A stretch of 64,000 bases of DNA, taken from assembly GCF_900110655.1 (NCBI RefSeq), contig NZ_FOEQ01000002.1:186001-250000 (forward strand), read 5' to 3'. The stretch comes from Pseudomonas soli. Its GTDB lineage: Bacteria; Pseudomonadota; Gammaproteobacteria; Pseudomonadales; Pseudomonadaceae. This document shows, one piece after another, positions 25,408 to 34,438 of the stretch (positions are counted from its first letter, which is position 1; every line of letters begins with the position of its first letter). Under the pieces are notes generated by a model. The model was not told the DNA's origin. It saw only the letters and a program-made list of their open reading frames with translations, and searched no databases. A program made the position numbers and the translations under genes.

Positions 25408-27608
25408 TCGGCCAGCAGCTTGTCCACGGTCAGCGGGAAGTCGCGCATGCGCCGGCCCGTGGCGTGCTGCACGGCATTGGCTACCGCTGCAGCGACACCA
25501 ATGATGCCGATCTCGCCCACACCCTTGGAGCCCAGTTCATTGACGATGTCGTCCGGCTCGTCAACGAAGATAACCTCGATGTCACCGATATCGGCGTTCA
25601 CCGGCATGTGATACTCCGCCAGGTTGTGGTTCATGAAGCGCCCGAGGCCATGGTCGGTCTGGGTATGTTCTTGCAAGGCCATGCCCAGCCCCCAGACCAC
25701 TCCACCAAGAATCTGGCTGCGGGCAGTCTTGGGGTTGATTACCCGCCCAGCGGCAATGGCGCTGACCACGCGCGTTACCCTTACCGTGCCCAGCGCCTCG
25801 TCCACCCGCACCTCGACGAACACCGCTGAATGGGTGGCAGTGGCGAAACCCTGGCGACGCGCGGACGGCTCGGCGTCCACCTTCACCTCCAGCGCATGCC
25901 CCTGCAGGATCGTGTCCAGGGCGTAGCCGCTGTCACCGACCCACAGCTTGCCCTCGCGCACCACGAAGCGTTCCGGCGCTTCGCCAGCCAGCGCCGGATA
26001 CTGCGCCTTGGCCGCCTTGACCAAGGCCCCGCGCAGCAGTTGGCACACCTGGCGCACCGCCGAGCCGACCGAGGACACGGTGAACGAGCCCCCTTGCAAC
26101 GGCGCGGTCGGCAGCGCACTGTCGCCCAGTTCGAAGGTCACGTCCGACACCGCCATAGAGGCAGCATCGGCAGCGATCTGCGTCATCACGGTGTAGGTGC
26201 CCGTCCCGATATCGGTCGTCGCGCTGCCCACCCACAGGTGGCCTTCACTGTCGAGTCGGGCCCGCGCACTGGCTTTCATCTGCATCGCCTCCCAGGCGCC
26301 GCCAGCCATCCCCCAGCCAATCAGCTCATGGCCCTCGCAGCGGCAGCGCGGCCGGGCTTCGCGCCTGTGCCAACCGAAAACGGCGGCACCCTGGTCGTAG
26401 CAAGCCAGCAGCGCCTTGCTGGAATAGGGCTTGCCCTCGTTGCCATTGATGTCGGTGAAATTGACCCGGCGCAAGGCCAGCGGATCCATACCGACTTGCC
26501 GCGCCAGTTCATCCATGGCGCACTCCAGGCCGATCAAGCCCAGCGCGGCTCCGGGGGCGCGCATGTCCAGCGGCGTGTAGACATCCAGCGGCACCAGCTT
26601 GTAGGCCATAGCCACGTTGTCGCAGCGATAGAGCATGCCGCTCCACTCCACCACGTGCTCGGTGAAATCCTCGAAGCGTGAAGTCTGGGCAATGGCCTCA
26701 TGATGGATCGCCTGCAACCGGCCCTGGGCATCGGCGGCCAGGCGCAGGCGCTGCACGGTCCGGGGCCGGTAGCCAAAGGTGAACATCTGCTGACGGGTCA
26801 GGCTGACCCTGACCGACCGCTTGAGGTTCAGCGCGGCCATCGTCGCCAGCACCAGCTGGTACTGCGGTCGGAGGCCGGAACCGAACGCACCGCCGACGTA
26901 GGCGGCGCGTACCCGTACACGGTCCTTGGGCAAGTTGAACACCTGTACCAGGTAGTCCTGGCTGTTTTGCGTGCCCTGGGTCTTGTCATGCACCAGCAGG
27001 CTACCATCGTCTTGGTAGATCACCGTCGAGGCATGCGGCTCCATGGGGTTGTGGTGCTCCACCGGAGTGCTGTAGGTGGCATCGACCTTGAACGGCGCCT
27101 GGGCATATGCCGAGGCGAAATCGCCACGGGGCTTGGGCAACTCAACCGGCGCATCATGAGCCTGGTCGAAAGCGCAGAGCAAATCGGTCTGGTGGGGCTG
27201 TTCATCGATCTCGATCCGCACCAGGGTGCCAGCGTACCTGGCCAGTTCCAGTGTTTGCGCGACGACCAGCGCCAGCGGCTGACCGCTGTACAGCACCTGG
27301 TCGTTGAACAGGGGGCGAAACGGCTGGCCATCGGCAGCATCGGCGTCCTGGTAGGGCGCGTCGTCGCCGGCCATGGGTGGACGGTTCTGGTGATGCAGCA
27401 CGGCGATCACGCCCGGTACTGCCAGCGCCGCAGAACAGTCGATGGCCCGCACGCTACCGCGCGCAATCGGGCTGCCGACCACGCTGCCATGCAGCAGGCC
27501 AGGCGCGGGATATTCGCCCGCATAGCGCGCCGTCCCTGTTACCTTGGCGGGCCCGTCGATGCGGTCCAGAGGTTGGCCGTTTGAAGGTTGTGGCAGGTTC
27601 ATTGGCAT
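25404..27608 (-). CDS. paoC: Molybdopterin-binding subunit of a PaoABC-type aldehyde oxidoreductase
   Basis: A 734-residue catalytic subunit of the xanthine dehydrogenase family. Typical segments are [17 protein letters not shown] at the N-terminus, GGAFGSG in the cofactor region, and the catalytic Glu in [19 protein letters not shown] near the end. There is no Tat signal. It is the third gene of a minus-strand FeS-FAD-Mo operon (paoABC order), and its start overlaps the end of paoB by 10 bases. Family members oxidise aromatic and aliphatic aldehydes in detoxification; the substrate here is unproven. Confidence 0.9.
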   Translation of the reverse strand: MPMNLPQPSNGQPLDRIDGPAKVTGTARYAGEYPAPGLLHGSVVGSPIARGSVRAIDCSAALAVPGVIAVLHHQNRPPMAGDDAPYQDADAADGQPFRPLFNDQVLYSGQPLALVVAQTLELARYAGTLVRIEIDEQPHQTDLLCAFDQAHDAPVELPKPRGDFASAYAQAPFKVDATYSTPVEHHNPMEPHASTVIYQDDGSLLVHDKTQGTQNSQDYLVQVFNLPKDRVRVRAAYVGGAFGSGLRPQYQLVLATMAALNLKRSVRVSLTRQQMFTFGYRPRTVQRLRLAADAQGRLQAIHHEAIAQTSRFEDFTEHVVEWSGMLYRCDNVAMAYKLVPLDVYTPLDMRAPGAALGLIGLECAMDELARQVGMDPLALRRVNFTDINGNEGKPYSSKALLACYDQGAAVFGWHRREARPRCRCEGHELIGWGMAGGAWEAMQMKASARARLDSEGHLWVGSATTDIGTGTYTVMTQIAADAASMAVSDVTFELGDSALPTAPLQGGSFTVSSVGSAVRQVCQLLRGALVKAAKAQYPALAGEAPERFVVREGKLWVGDSGYALDTILQGHALEVKVDAEPSARRQGFATATHSAVFVEVRVDEALGTVRVTRVVSAIAAGRVINPKTARSQILGGVVWGLGMALQEHTQTDHGLGRFMNHNLAEYHMPVNADIGDIEVIFVDEPDDIVNELGSKGVGEIGIIGVAAAVANAVQHATGRRMRDFPLTVDKLLAD

Positions 27609-28585
27609 TTCCCTCGTTGGGCCTGGATCAGGGCGCGGACGATGGCGTTGCGCGCAAGGCGAACCTTGAAGACGTTGCCTGGCAAGGGCCGGGCAGCACG
27701 CAACAGTGAGTCGGCGAAATGGGTATAGGTGTCTGCGGTGGCCGGCTGGCCAACGACCTGTCGCTCGAGCGCGGCATCGCGCCAGGGCTTATGGGCCACC
27801 CCTCCCAGCGCCACGTGCAGTGTACGGATGGCGCTGCCGTCGAGCTCCAGCGCCGCGGCCACGGACACCAGCGCAAAGGCATAGGAGGCGCGATCCCGGA
27901 CCTTCAGGTAATGGCTGTACGCGGCGAAACGCGGCGCCGGGAGCTCGATGGCCAGGATCAACTCATCGTCGGCCAGGGTATTGTCACGTTCCGGCGTATC
28001 CCCAGGTAGCCGGTGAAAATCGGCAAAGGCCACGCATCGCTCGCCACTCCGTCCGCGGACGATCACCCGGGCCTCAAGGGCGGCCAGGGCGACGCACATA
28101 TCCGATGGATGAACCGCCACGCACAGAGGGCTGGCGCCCAGAATCGCATGATTGCGGTTGAGACCGTCACGAGCCGGGCAACCGCTGCCAGGTGCCCGTT
28201 TGTTGCACGGTGTCGCCGTGTCGTAGAAGTAGAGGCAGCGGGTGCGCTGCAGCAGATTGCCGCCAGTGCTGGCCATGTTGCGCAACTGCGGGGAGGCACC
28301 GGCCAGGATCGCCTGGGCGAGCAACGGATAGCCCTGTTCAACGAGCGTGTTCCAGGCCAGCTCGGCATTGCTGACCAACGCGCCGATGCGCAGCCCACCG
28401 TCAGGAGTGGGGGAAATATCACGCAGCGGCAGGTCATTGATGTCGATCAACTGAGCGGGGCGGGCGACATTCTCTTTCATCAGATCGAGCAGGTTGGTGC
28501 CACCGGCGATAAAACGTGCGCCCGGCCCTGCGAGCTGCACAGCCTGGTCGATGCTGGAGGGTTTGGCGTAGGTAAAAGGCGTCAT
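27599..28585 (-). CDS. paoB: FAD-binding subunit of a PaoABC-type aldehyde oxidoreductase
   Basis: A 328-residue FAD subunit of the CO dehydrogenase flavoprotein family. The FAD pyrophosphate loop is [15 protein letters not shown] and the second FAD motif is [15 protein letters not shown] cysteine cluster [10 protein letters not shown] follows; in the E. coli PaoB this region holds an extra [4Fe-4S] cluster, so the same is likely here. ATG 28585 overlaps the paoA stop (ATGA); an upstream in-frame start would only add sequence antisense in character. Carries electrons from the Mo centre via FeS to FAD. Confidence 0.9.
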   Translation of the reverse strand: MTPFTYAKPSSIDQAVQLAGPGARFIAGGTNLLDLMKENVARPAQLIDINDLPLRDISPTPDGGLRIGALVSNAELAWNTLVEQGYPLLAQAILAGASPQLRNMASTGGNLLQRTRCLYFYDTATPCNKRAPGSGCPARDGLNRNHAILGASPLCVAVHPSDMCVALAALEARVIVRGRSGERCVAFADFHRLPGDTPERDNTLADDELILAIELPAPRFAAYSHYLKVRDRASYAFALVSVAAALELDGSAIRTLHVALGGVAHKPWRDAALERQVVGQPATADTYTHFADSLLRAARPLPGNVFKVRLARNAIVRALIQAQRGKCQ

Positions 28586-29094
28586 GGCCTGCAACCTCCC
28601 TGCCCATTCATCAGCGGCAACGCTTCCTCCACCGCTGCGGTGATGTTGGAGTAGGCGCCGCAGCGGCACAAATTGCCGCTCATGCCCTCACGAATCTCAT
28701 CACGCGTATGCGCCCTGCCCTCACTCGCCAGGCCCAGCGCCGAACAGATCTGCCCTGGCGTGCAGTAGCCGCACTGGAAAGCATCATGGCGAATGAACGC
28801 CTGCTGCAACGGGTGCAGCGTGCCCCCTTGGGCCACACCTTCGATGGTGGTCAACGTATCACCGTCGCACATGACAGCCAGGGTCAGACAGGCATTGACC
28901 CGCCGACCATTGCGCAACACCGTGCACGCCCCGCATTGGCCGTGGTCGCAACCTTTGCGGGTGCCCACCAGGTCGAGCTGGTCACGCAACAGGTCGAGCA
29001 AAGTCAGCCAGGGCGGCAATTGCAACAGGTGATGCTGGCCATTGACGGTCAGTTGGATGGGCAGCAATGCTGCCAGGGGTTCGCAATCGCTCAT
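28582..29094 (-). CDS. paoA: 2Fe-2S subunit of a PaoABC-type aldehyde oxidoreductase
   Basis: A 170-residue iron-sulfur subunit with [14 protein letters not shown] (ferredoxin-type cluster) and QCGYCTPGQ plus NLCRCGAY (helical cluster). The E. coli PaoA carries a long Tat leader that exports the whole complex; here the protein begins only about 15 residues before the first beta strand and has no twin-arginine motif, so the complex is predicted to be cytoplasmic. First gene of the operon. ATG 29094 has GAGG upstream, and the promoter should lie in 29095-29284. Confidence 0.9.
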   Translation of the reverse strand: MSDCEPLAALLPIQLTVNGQHHLLQLPPWLTLLDLLRDQLDLVGTRKGCDHGQCGACTVLRNGRRVNACLTLAVMCDGDTLTTIEGVAQGGTLHPLQQAFIRHDAFQCGYCTPGQICSALGLASEGRAHTRDEIREGMSGNLCRCGAYSNITAAVEEALPLMNGQGGCRP

Positions 29095-29284
29095 GATCAA
29101 GGCCTCACGGTGGGTTCAGGCAGCAGCAGCGACGGCTGCTTTTTCAGGTGCGACCCAGGGTGGAGTCCGGCCGTTCAAAGCGATTGCCAGGAACGTGACG
29201 CTGGGTAGCGTGCACATCGCAAGCCAATGACTATGCTTCACCTCGCAACCCCACCCTGGTATCGACCACAAGGAAGACAGGCCA

Positions 29285-29872
29285 ATGACGCCAACCCGCT
29301 ACTTCGCACGCGCTGTCGCTTTCGCCTCATTAGTGTCCGCCGCCAGCCTCAGCGCCCACGCAGCCGAACTGCCCATCGCCAGCGAGGCGCTGGAAAGCCA
29401 TATCACCACCGAAGTGACCAAGATCGACCTGTCCAACCGCCAAGTCACGGTCAAGGGCCCCCACGACAAGGACGTGACCTTCCAGCTCACCGAACAGGCC
29501 AAGGCTCTGCCCAACCTCAAGGTCGGCGACCAGGTCGACATCAAAGTCACCCGTGCCATCGCCTATGTCCTGAACACCAATGTCGGCGGCGCGCCCAAGG
29601 CCTCCGAGGAATCGGGCACCATCCGCGCCACCGCGGCCAACCCCAACCCTGGTGGCGAGGCTTTCCGCCAGGTCAAGGTCACCTCGCAGATCAAGAAGAT
29701 CGACCTCAACACGCATGAAGTCACCCTGCTGCCGCCCGAAGGCAAACTGCAGGTGGTCAAGGTCGAAAATCCCGAGCTGCAGGCACGCATGAAAAACCTC
29801 AAGGTCGACCAGACCGTCGAAGCCATCTTTACCGAAGTACTGAGCGTGGAAACTTCCCGCCCAGCCCAGTAA
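29285..29872 (+). CDS. Periplasmic protein with two repeated beta modules
   Basis: A 195-residue exported protein with a Sec signal peptide (residues 1-27, cleavage after AHA). The mature protein has two related modules: the first (TEVTKIDLSNRQVTV, then LPNLKVGDQVDIKVT) and the second (SQIKKIDLNTHEVTL, then MKNLKVDQTVEAIFT). This is an internal duplication of a small beta-rich unit of the kind seen in OB-like or copper-resistance accessory domains. No family with a known role was recognised. Its promoter shares the gap with paoABC, and it lies 63 bases before the lipocalin gene. Confidence 0.75.
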   Translation: MTPTRYFARAVAFASLVSAASLSAHAAELPIASEALESHITTEVTKIDLSNRQVTVKGPHDKDVTFQLTEQAKALPNLKVGDQVDIKVTRAIAYVLNTNVGGAPKASEESGTIRATAANPNPGGEAFRQVKVTSQIKKIDLNTHEVTLLPPEGKLQVVKVENPELQARMKNLKVDQTVEAIFTEVLSVETSRPAQ

Positions 29873-29935
29873 AACCTTTGGCCGGCCCGCGCATCGAAAG
29901 CCATGCGAGCCTTTCCCCCCATCAGGAGGTTTCCC

Positions 29936-30490
29936 ATGTCGATGCGCCTGGCCGTGCCGTTTTGCTGCTGTCTCACCCTCGTGCTCACGGGCTGCACCAG
30001 CGCCCGCGACGAGCAGCCACCACCCACCACGCAACAGGTCGAGCTCCAGCGCTACCAGGGCACCTGGTACGAACTGGCGCGCCTGCCGATGTTCTTCCAG
30101 CGCAACTGCGTGCAGTCCGAGGCCCGTTATGGCCTGCGCGAGGACGGGCGCATCGACGTCACCAACCGCTGCCTGGAAAACGACGGCCAATGGAACCAGG
30201 CCAACGGCATCGCCGAGGCGCAGGTGCCCGGCCGTACCGACAAGCTCTGGGTACGCTTCGACAACTGGTTCAGCCGCCTGGCACTGGACCTGACCAAGGG
30301 CGAGTACTGGGTGCTGTATCACGACGCGGATTACCGCGTGGCCGTGGTCGGCCACCCGAACCGCGAATACCTGTGGCTGCTGTCGCGCACCCCCACCGTC
30401 AGTGACCAGACCCGTGACCAGCTACTGGCGCTGGCGCGCAAGCAGGGTTATCCCACCGAGCAATTGATCTGGCGCCAGGCCATGCCCTAG
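29936..30490 (+). CDS. blc: Bacterial lipocalin (outer-membrane lipoprotein)
   Basis: A 184-residue lipoprotein. The signal ends at the lipobox LTGC (about residue 19), and the mature protein starts with the lipocalin signature YQGTWYELARLPMFFQRNC. The barrel motifs NRCLENDGQW and YWVLYHDADYRVAVVGHPNREYLWLLSR follow. Blc-type lipocalins bind lysophospholipids or other lipids at the outer membrane and are often stress- or stationary-phase-induced. ATG 29936 is preceded by AGGAGG. Its TAG stop is part of the left arm of the 74-bp palindrome. Confidence 0.93.
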   Translation: MSMRLAVPFCCCLTLVLTGCTSARDEQPPPTTQQVELQRYQGTWYELARLPMFFQRNCVQSEARYGLREDGRIDVTNRCLENDGQWNQANGIAEAQVPGRTDKLWVRFDNWFSRLALDLTKGEYWVLYHDADYRVAVVGHPNREYLWLLSRTPTVSDQTRDQLLALARKQGYPTEQLIWRQAMP

Positions 30491-30560
30491 TGTGGTGTTT
30501 CACAAATAACGACCATAACTCGCGGCGATTTTTGGTCGTAATTGCAAAACACCACACTAG
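30487..30560. repeat. 74-bp palindromic element overlapping the blc stop codon
   Basis: Perfect 14-bp ends CTAGTGTGGTGTTT (30487-30500) and AAACACCACACTAG (30547-30560) enclose a second dyad ACGACCA (30509-30515) and TGGTCGT (30533-30539), with a 17-base loop. The arms between are also partly complementary, so nearly the whole element can fold into one long hairpin. It could be a bidirectional terminator or a small non-autonomous mobile repeat. Confidence 0.75.
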
Positions 30561-30619
30561 CTGCCCACACCCACGCCCTGTAAGGTGAGCCAGCCGGCTC
30601 ACCCAAAGGATTGCGTGCA

Positions 30620-30925
30620 ATGATCACCTGCCACCTCAAGTACATCATCGACCCCTACCAGGTCCCCGCCTTCGAAGCCTACGGCAAGCTGTGGATCGGC
30701 CTGGTCAACCGCATGGGCGGCAGCCACCATGGCTACTTCCTGCCCAGCGAAGGCGCCAACAACGTCGCCTACGCGCTGTTCAGCTTCCCCAGCCTGGCGA
30801 CCTACGAGGAGTACCGCAAAGCCTCGGAAACCGACCCGGAGTGCATCGCCGCCTTCGCCCTGGCTACCGAGCAGCGTTTCATCCTCAGCTATGAACGAAG
30901 CTTCCTGCGACCCGTGCTCGACTGA
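30620..30925 (+). CDS. NIPSNAP family protein
   Basis: A 101-residue protein of the NIPSNAP/dimeric alpha-beta barrel type. Typical features are the opening strand MITCHLKYIID, KLWIGLVNRMGGSHHGYFLPSEGANNVAYALFSF in the middle, and the YEEYRKAS helix. Function is unknown in bacteria; the fold suggests a small-molecule-binding or monooxygenase-like dimer. ATG 30620 is chosen for AAAGGA 9 bases upstream; an in-frame TTG nine bases earlier is less likely. Confidence 0.85.
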   Translation: MITCHLKYIIDPYQVPAFEAYGKLWIGLVNRMGGSHHGYFLPSEGANNVAYALFSFPSLATYEEYRKASETDPECIAAFALATEQRFILSYERSFLRPVLD

Positions 30926-31004
30926 ATTTCCCAGGCAAGACCCAGGCTCCTGCAGGCGCCGGTAAAGCCAACGGCAAACGCCACTGAACTATTGCGCCTC
31001 GATC

Positions 31005-31040
31005 ACGATCCTCATCTAAGCACCCTCGACCCAGGATCGT
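31005..31040. promoter_or_regulatory. 8-bp dyad upstream of the DUF2231/dehydrogenase pair
   Basis: ACGATCCT (31005-31012) and AGGATCGT (31033-31040) form an inverted repeat with a 20-base spacer, 22 bases before the GTG start at 31063. It could be an operator or an upstream mRNA hairpin. Confidence 0.3.
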
Positions 31041-31062
31041 CGATCGACAAGGAGCCTAGCCA

Positions 31063-31485
31063 GTGACCACCACCACCCTCCCCCGTAGCACCCCAGGGCC
31101 GCTGCACGCGACCCTGCTCGCCGGCAGCGTGCCGCTGTTTCTAGGCGCCCTGCTCAGCGACATCGCCTACTACCAGAGCTACCAGATCCAGTGGAGCAAC
31201 TTCGCCGCCTGGCTGATCGCCGGGGCCCTGCTATCCAGCGGCCTGGCGCTGCTGTTCGCCCTGGCCAACCTGATCCGTGCGCCACGCAAGGCCGGTCGCC
31301 CGCTGCTGTACGTGCTGTTGCTGCTTGTCACTTGGGTACTGGGCCTGGTCAACGCCTTCGAGCACGCCAAGGACGCCTGGGCCGTGATGCCCGCAGGCCT
31401 GGTGCTGTCAGTGGTGGTCACGGTGCTGGCCATCCTCGCCACCTGGGCCGGCCTGACCCGCCTGCGCACGGAGGGCGAAGCATGA
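31063..31485 (+). CDS. DUF2231-type inner membrane protein
   Basis: A 140-residue integral membrane protein with four predicted helices (about residues 18-36, 44-66, 82-100 and 108-130), matching the DUF2231 pattern with an early PLHATLLAGSVPLFLGALLSD. The start is GTG 31063 behind AAGGAG. Its stop overlaps the start of the sugar dehydrogenase (ATGA), so the pair is translationally coupled, and the membrane protein may serve as partner or quinone-side electron acceptor for the dehydrogenase. That role is inference. Confidence 0.8.
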   Translation: MTTTTLPRSTPGPLHATLLAGSVPLFLGALLSDIAYYQSYQIQWSNFAAWLIAGALLSSGLALLFALANLIRAPRKAGRPLLYVLLLLVTWVLGLVNAFEHAKDAWAVMPAGLVLSVVVTVLAILATWAGLTRLRTEGEA

Positions 31486-32768
31486 AGCACGCATTGAGCG
31501 CCCTGAGCATGGCCCTGCTGCTCAGCGCCTGTGGCGGCGATGGCGAGAAGACCCAGGCCCATGGCCCGGATCCAAAATTGCCGGCCCCCGAACGCGGGCT
31601 GCTGCCAAGCATGAAGATCGCCCAGCCGGCCGCCTGGGGTGAGCAAAAACCCCAAGTGCCCCAGGGCTACCGCGTCAGCGCCATCGCCACCGACCTGAAG
31701 ATCCCGCGCCAGATCCTGGTGCTGCCCAATGGCGACATCCTCGTTGCCGAGGGGCGTGGCGGCAACGCCGCCAAACTCAAGCCCAAGGATGTGATCGCCA
31801 GCCAGATCAAGGCCAAGGGCAACACCCAGGTCAAGGGCGGCAACCGCCTTACCCTGCTGCGCGACGCCGACGGCGATGGCCGCTACGAACTACAGACGGT
31901 GTTCGCCGAACACCTCAATGCGCCCTATGGCCTGGCCTATGCCGACGGCAAGCTGTACGTGGCCAACCAGGACGCGCTGGTGCGCTTCGATTACCAGGAC
32001 GGCCAGACCCAGGCCGGTGGCCCGCCGACCAAGGTCACCGACCTGCCCGCCGAGATCAACCACCACTGGACCAAGTCGTTGGCCATCAGCCCCGACGGTC
32101 GCTACCTGTACGTCGGCATCGGCTCCAACAGCAACATCACCGAGCGTGGCATGGAAGCGGAGGTCGACCGCGCGATGGTCTGGCAGGTCGATGCCGCGAG
32201 CGGCGCCCACCGGCCTTATGCCACCGGCCTGCGCAATCCGACCGCGCTAGCCATCCAACCGGGGGACGGCCAACTGTGGGCAGTGGTCAACGAGCGCGAC
32301 GAACTGGGCCCGGACCTGGTCCCGGACTACCTGACCTCGGTGCGCGAAGGTGCGTTCTACGGCTGGCCGTACAGCTACTGGGGGCAGAACGTCGATGAGC
32401 GCGTGCGCCCGCAGAACCCGGACAAGGTGAAAGCCGCGATCAAGCCCGACTACAGCCTCGGCTCGCATGTGGCGGCGCTGGGCGTGGCCTTCTCCAACCC
32501 GGCCATGGGCGGAACCTTCGCCGACGGCGTGTTCGTGGGTGAACACGGCAGTTGGAACCGGCCCAACCCGGTGGGCTACAAAGTGATCTTCGTGCCGTTC
32601 CGTGACGGCAAGCCGGCCGGCGAGCCGGTGGATTTCGCCACCGGTTTCCTCGGTGAGGACGGCAAGACCCGTGGGCGCCCGGTGGGGGTCACGGTCGATC
32701 CGAAAGGCGCGCTAATCATCGCCGACGACCTGGCCAACACGGTTTGGCGGGTTACACGCAATCAGTAA
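31482..32768 (+). CDS. PQQ-dependent soluble-type sugar dehydrogenase (sorbosone dehydrogenase family), lipoprotein
   Basis: A 428-residue protein with a lipoprotein signal (lipobox LSAC, about residue 16) and a six-bladed beta-propeller of the glucose/sorbosone dehydrogenase family. Family segments include LPNGDILVAEGRG, HLNAPYGLAY, HHWTKSLAISPDGRYLYVGIGSN, ATGLRNPTALAIQ, and VGEHGSWNRPNPVGYKV near the end. These enzymes oxidise aldoses or sorbosone in the periplasm using PQQ. ATG 31482 is chosen because it gives the lipoprotein signal and overlaps the upstream stop; longer frames are not credible. Confidence 0.88.
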   Translation: MKHALSALSMALLLSACGGDGEKTQAHGPDPKLPAPERGLLPSMKIAQPAAWGEQKPQVPQGYRVSAIATDLKIPRQILVLPNGDILVAEGRGGNAAKLKPKDVIASQIKAKGNTQVKGGNRLTLLRDADGDGRYELQTVFAEHLNAPYGLAYADGKLYVANQDALVRFDYQDGQTQAGGPPTKVTDLPAEINHHWTKSLAISPDGRYLYVGIGSNSNITERGMEAEVDRAMVWQVDAASGAHRPYATGLRNPTALAIQPGDGQLWAVVNERDELGPDLVPDYLTSVREGAFYGWPYSYWGQNVDERVRPQNPDKVKAAIKPDYSLGSHVAALGVAFSNPAMGGTFADGVFVGEHGSWNRPNPVGYKVIFVPFRDGKPAGEPVDFATGFLGEDGKTRGRPVGVTVDPKGALIIADDLANTVWRVTRNQ

Positions 32769-32891
32769 GCGCCTGACGCTGAACAGCCCCTCTTGCGCGA
32801 AATTCGCGCGGGAGAGGGCTCGGGTGCGGATAGCGCTGGCCAAGGTTCACAAAACAACAGTACTTCCCAGCAAAACCGGTATTTTTTCTGT

Positions 32892-32912
32892 AACGAAAAT
32901 GTAAAATTCGTT
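32892..32912. promoter_or_regulatory. Candidate operator upstream of glpT
   Basis: AACGAA (32892-32897) and TTCGTT (32907-32912) form a dyad in a conspicuously AT-rich 80-bp stretch directly before glpT. GlpR-type DeoR regulators bind dyads with TTCG/CGAA half sites, so this is a plausible GlpR site, but the spacing has not been compared with confirmed sites. Confidence 0.4.
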
Positions 32913-32944
32913 TTCGCATACCTATAACAAGCTGGGAGCTTCAC

Positions 32945-34297
32945 ATGTTTGCCTTCTTCCGCCCTGCCGCGCACCAGGCGCCGCTGCCCGACGAGCGCGT
33001 CGACAGCACCTATCGCCGCCTACGTTGGCAAATCTTCGCCGGGATTTTCTTCGGCTATGCCGGCTACTATCTGCTGCGCAAGAACTTCTCCCTGGCCATG
33101 CCCTACCTCATCGAGGAAGAGGGCTACACCCGCGGCCAGCTGGGCCTGGCGATCTCCGCCATCGCCATCGCCTACGGTTTGTCCAAGTTCCTCATGGGCC
33201 TGGTCTCGGACCGCTCCAACCCACGCTACTTCCTGCCCTTCGGCCTGCTGATCTCGGCCGGGGTGATGTTCATTTTCGGTTTCGCGCATTGGGCCACGTC
33301 CAGCGTGACGATCATGTTCGTGCTGCTGTTCATCAACGGCTGGGCCCAGGGCATGGGCTGGCCGCCAAGCGGGCGGACCATGGTGCACTGGTGGTCGCAG
33401 AAAGAGCGCGGCAGCGTGGTGTCGGTGTGGAACGTCGCCCATAACGTCGGCGGCGGCCTGATCGGCCCGCTGTTCCTGCTGGGCCTGGCCTGGACCAACG
33501 ACTGGCATGCGGCCTTCTACGTGCCTGCCACGGTTGCCGTGCTGGTGGCCGTGTTCGCTTTCGCCACCATGCGCGACACTCCGCAGTCGGTTGGCCTGCC
33601 GCCAGTCGAGCAGTACAAGAACGACTACCCCGAAGGCTACGATGAGAGCCACGAGCAGGAGTTCAGCGCCAAGCAGATCTTCGTCCAGTACGTGCTGTGC
33701 AACAAACTGCTGTGGTACATCGCCCTGGCCAACGTGTTCGTCTACCTGCTGCGCTACGGCGTGCTGGACTGGGCGCCGACCTACCTGAAGGAAGCCAAGC
33801 ACTTCAGCGTCGACACCACCTCGTGGGCCTACTTCTTCTACGAGTGGGCCGGCATCCCCGGCACCCTGCTGTGCGGCTGGATGTCCGACAAGATCTTCCG
33901 CGGCAACCGTGGCCTGACCGGCATCGTGTTCATGGCCCTGGTGACCGTGGCCACCCTGGTGTACTGGCTCAACCCGCCGGGCAACCCGACCATCGACATG
34001 ATCGCGTTGTTCGCCATCGGCTTCCTGATCTACGGACCAGTGATGCTGATCGGCCTGCAGGCGCTGGAACTGGCGCCGAAGAAAGCCGCTGGTACCGCAG
34101 CCGGCTTCACCGGGTTGTTCGGCTACCTGGGCGGCTCGGTCGCGGCCAGCGCCGCGATGGGCTACACCGTCGACCACTTCGGTTGGGACGGTGGCTTCGT
34201 GATGCTGGTCAGCGCGTGCGTGCTGGCGATCGCGTTCCTGATTCCGACCTTGCGCCATACCAAGGTGGCCAGTGCCGGTCGTGAGGCAGTGGCCTGA
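32945..34297 (+). CDS. glpT: Glycerol-3-phosphate:phosphate antiporter
   Basis: A 450-residue, 12-helix transporter of the organophosphate:phosphate antiporter family, which imports sn-glycerol-3-phosphate across the inner membrane in exchange for phosphate. Strong family blocks are [19 protein letters not shown] near residues 36-54, [30 protein letters not shown] and [11 protein letters not shown]. Length and the conserved Arg in YLLRKNF fit GlpT. ATG 32945 has GGGAG upstream, and a strong terminator follows, so it is a single-gene unit. Confidence 0.93.
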   Translation: MFAFFRPAAHQAPLPDERVDSTYRRLRWQIFAGIFFGYAGYYLLRKNFSLAMPYLIEEEGYTRGQLGLAISAIAIAYGLSKFLMGLVSDRSNPRYFLPFGLLISAGVMFIFGFAHWATSSVTIMFVLLFINGWAQGMGWPPSGRTMVHWWSQKERGSVVSVWNVAHNVGGGLIGPLFLLGLAWTNDWHAAFYVPATVAVLVAVFAFATMRDTPQSVGLPPVEQYKNDYPEGYDESHEQEFSAKQIFVQYVLCNKLLWYIALANVFVYLLRYGVLDWAPTYLKEAKHFSVDTTSWAYFFYEWAGIPGTLLCGWMSDKIFRGNRGLTGIVFMALVTVATLVYWLNPPGNPTIDMIALFAIGFLIYGPVMLIGLQALELAPKKAAGTAAGFTGLFGYLGGSVAASAAMGYTVDHFGWDGGFVMLVSACVLAIAFLIPTLRHTKVASAGREAVA

Positions 34298-34320
34298 CAG
34301 CCTCGGCTGACGCTCAAGTA

Positions 34321-34352
34321 AAAGCCCGGGGCCTGCACCTCGGGCTTTTTTT
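34321..34352 (+). terminator. Intrinsic terminator of glpT
   Basis: AAAGCCCGGGG and CCTCGGGCTTT pair as an 11-bp stem with one G-U, with a short loop and then a run of T, 24 bases after the glpT stop. Because the left arm starts with A residues, it may also work weakly on the other strand. Confidence 0.88.
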
Positions 34353-34438
34353 CAAGCGGCTTGATGCAACCGCGTGATCACCGGTTGCGCTGGTGATCGC
34401 GGCCGAGCCCGCTCCTACCAAGATCAAACCACCTGACC

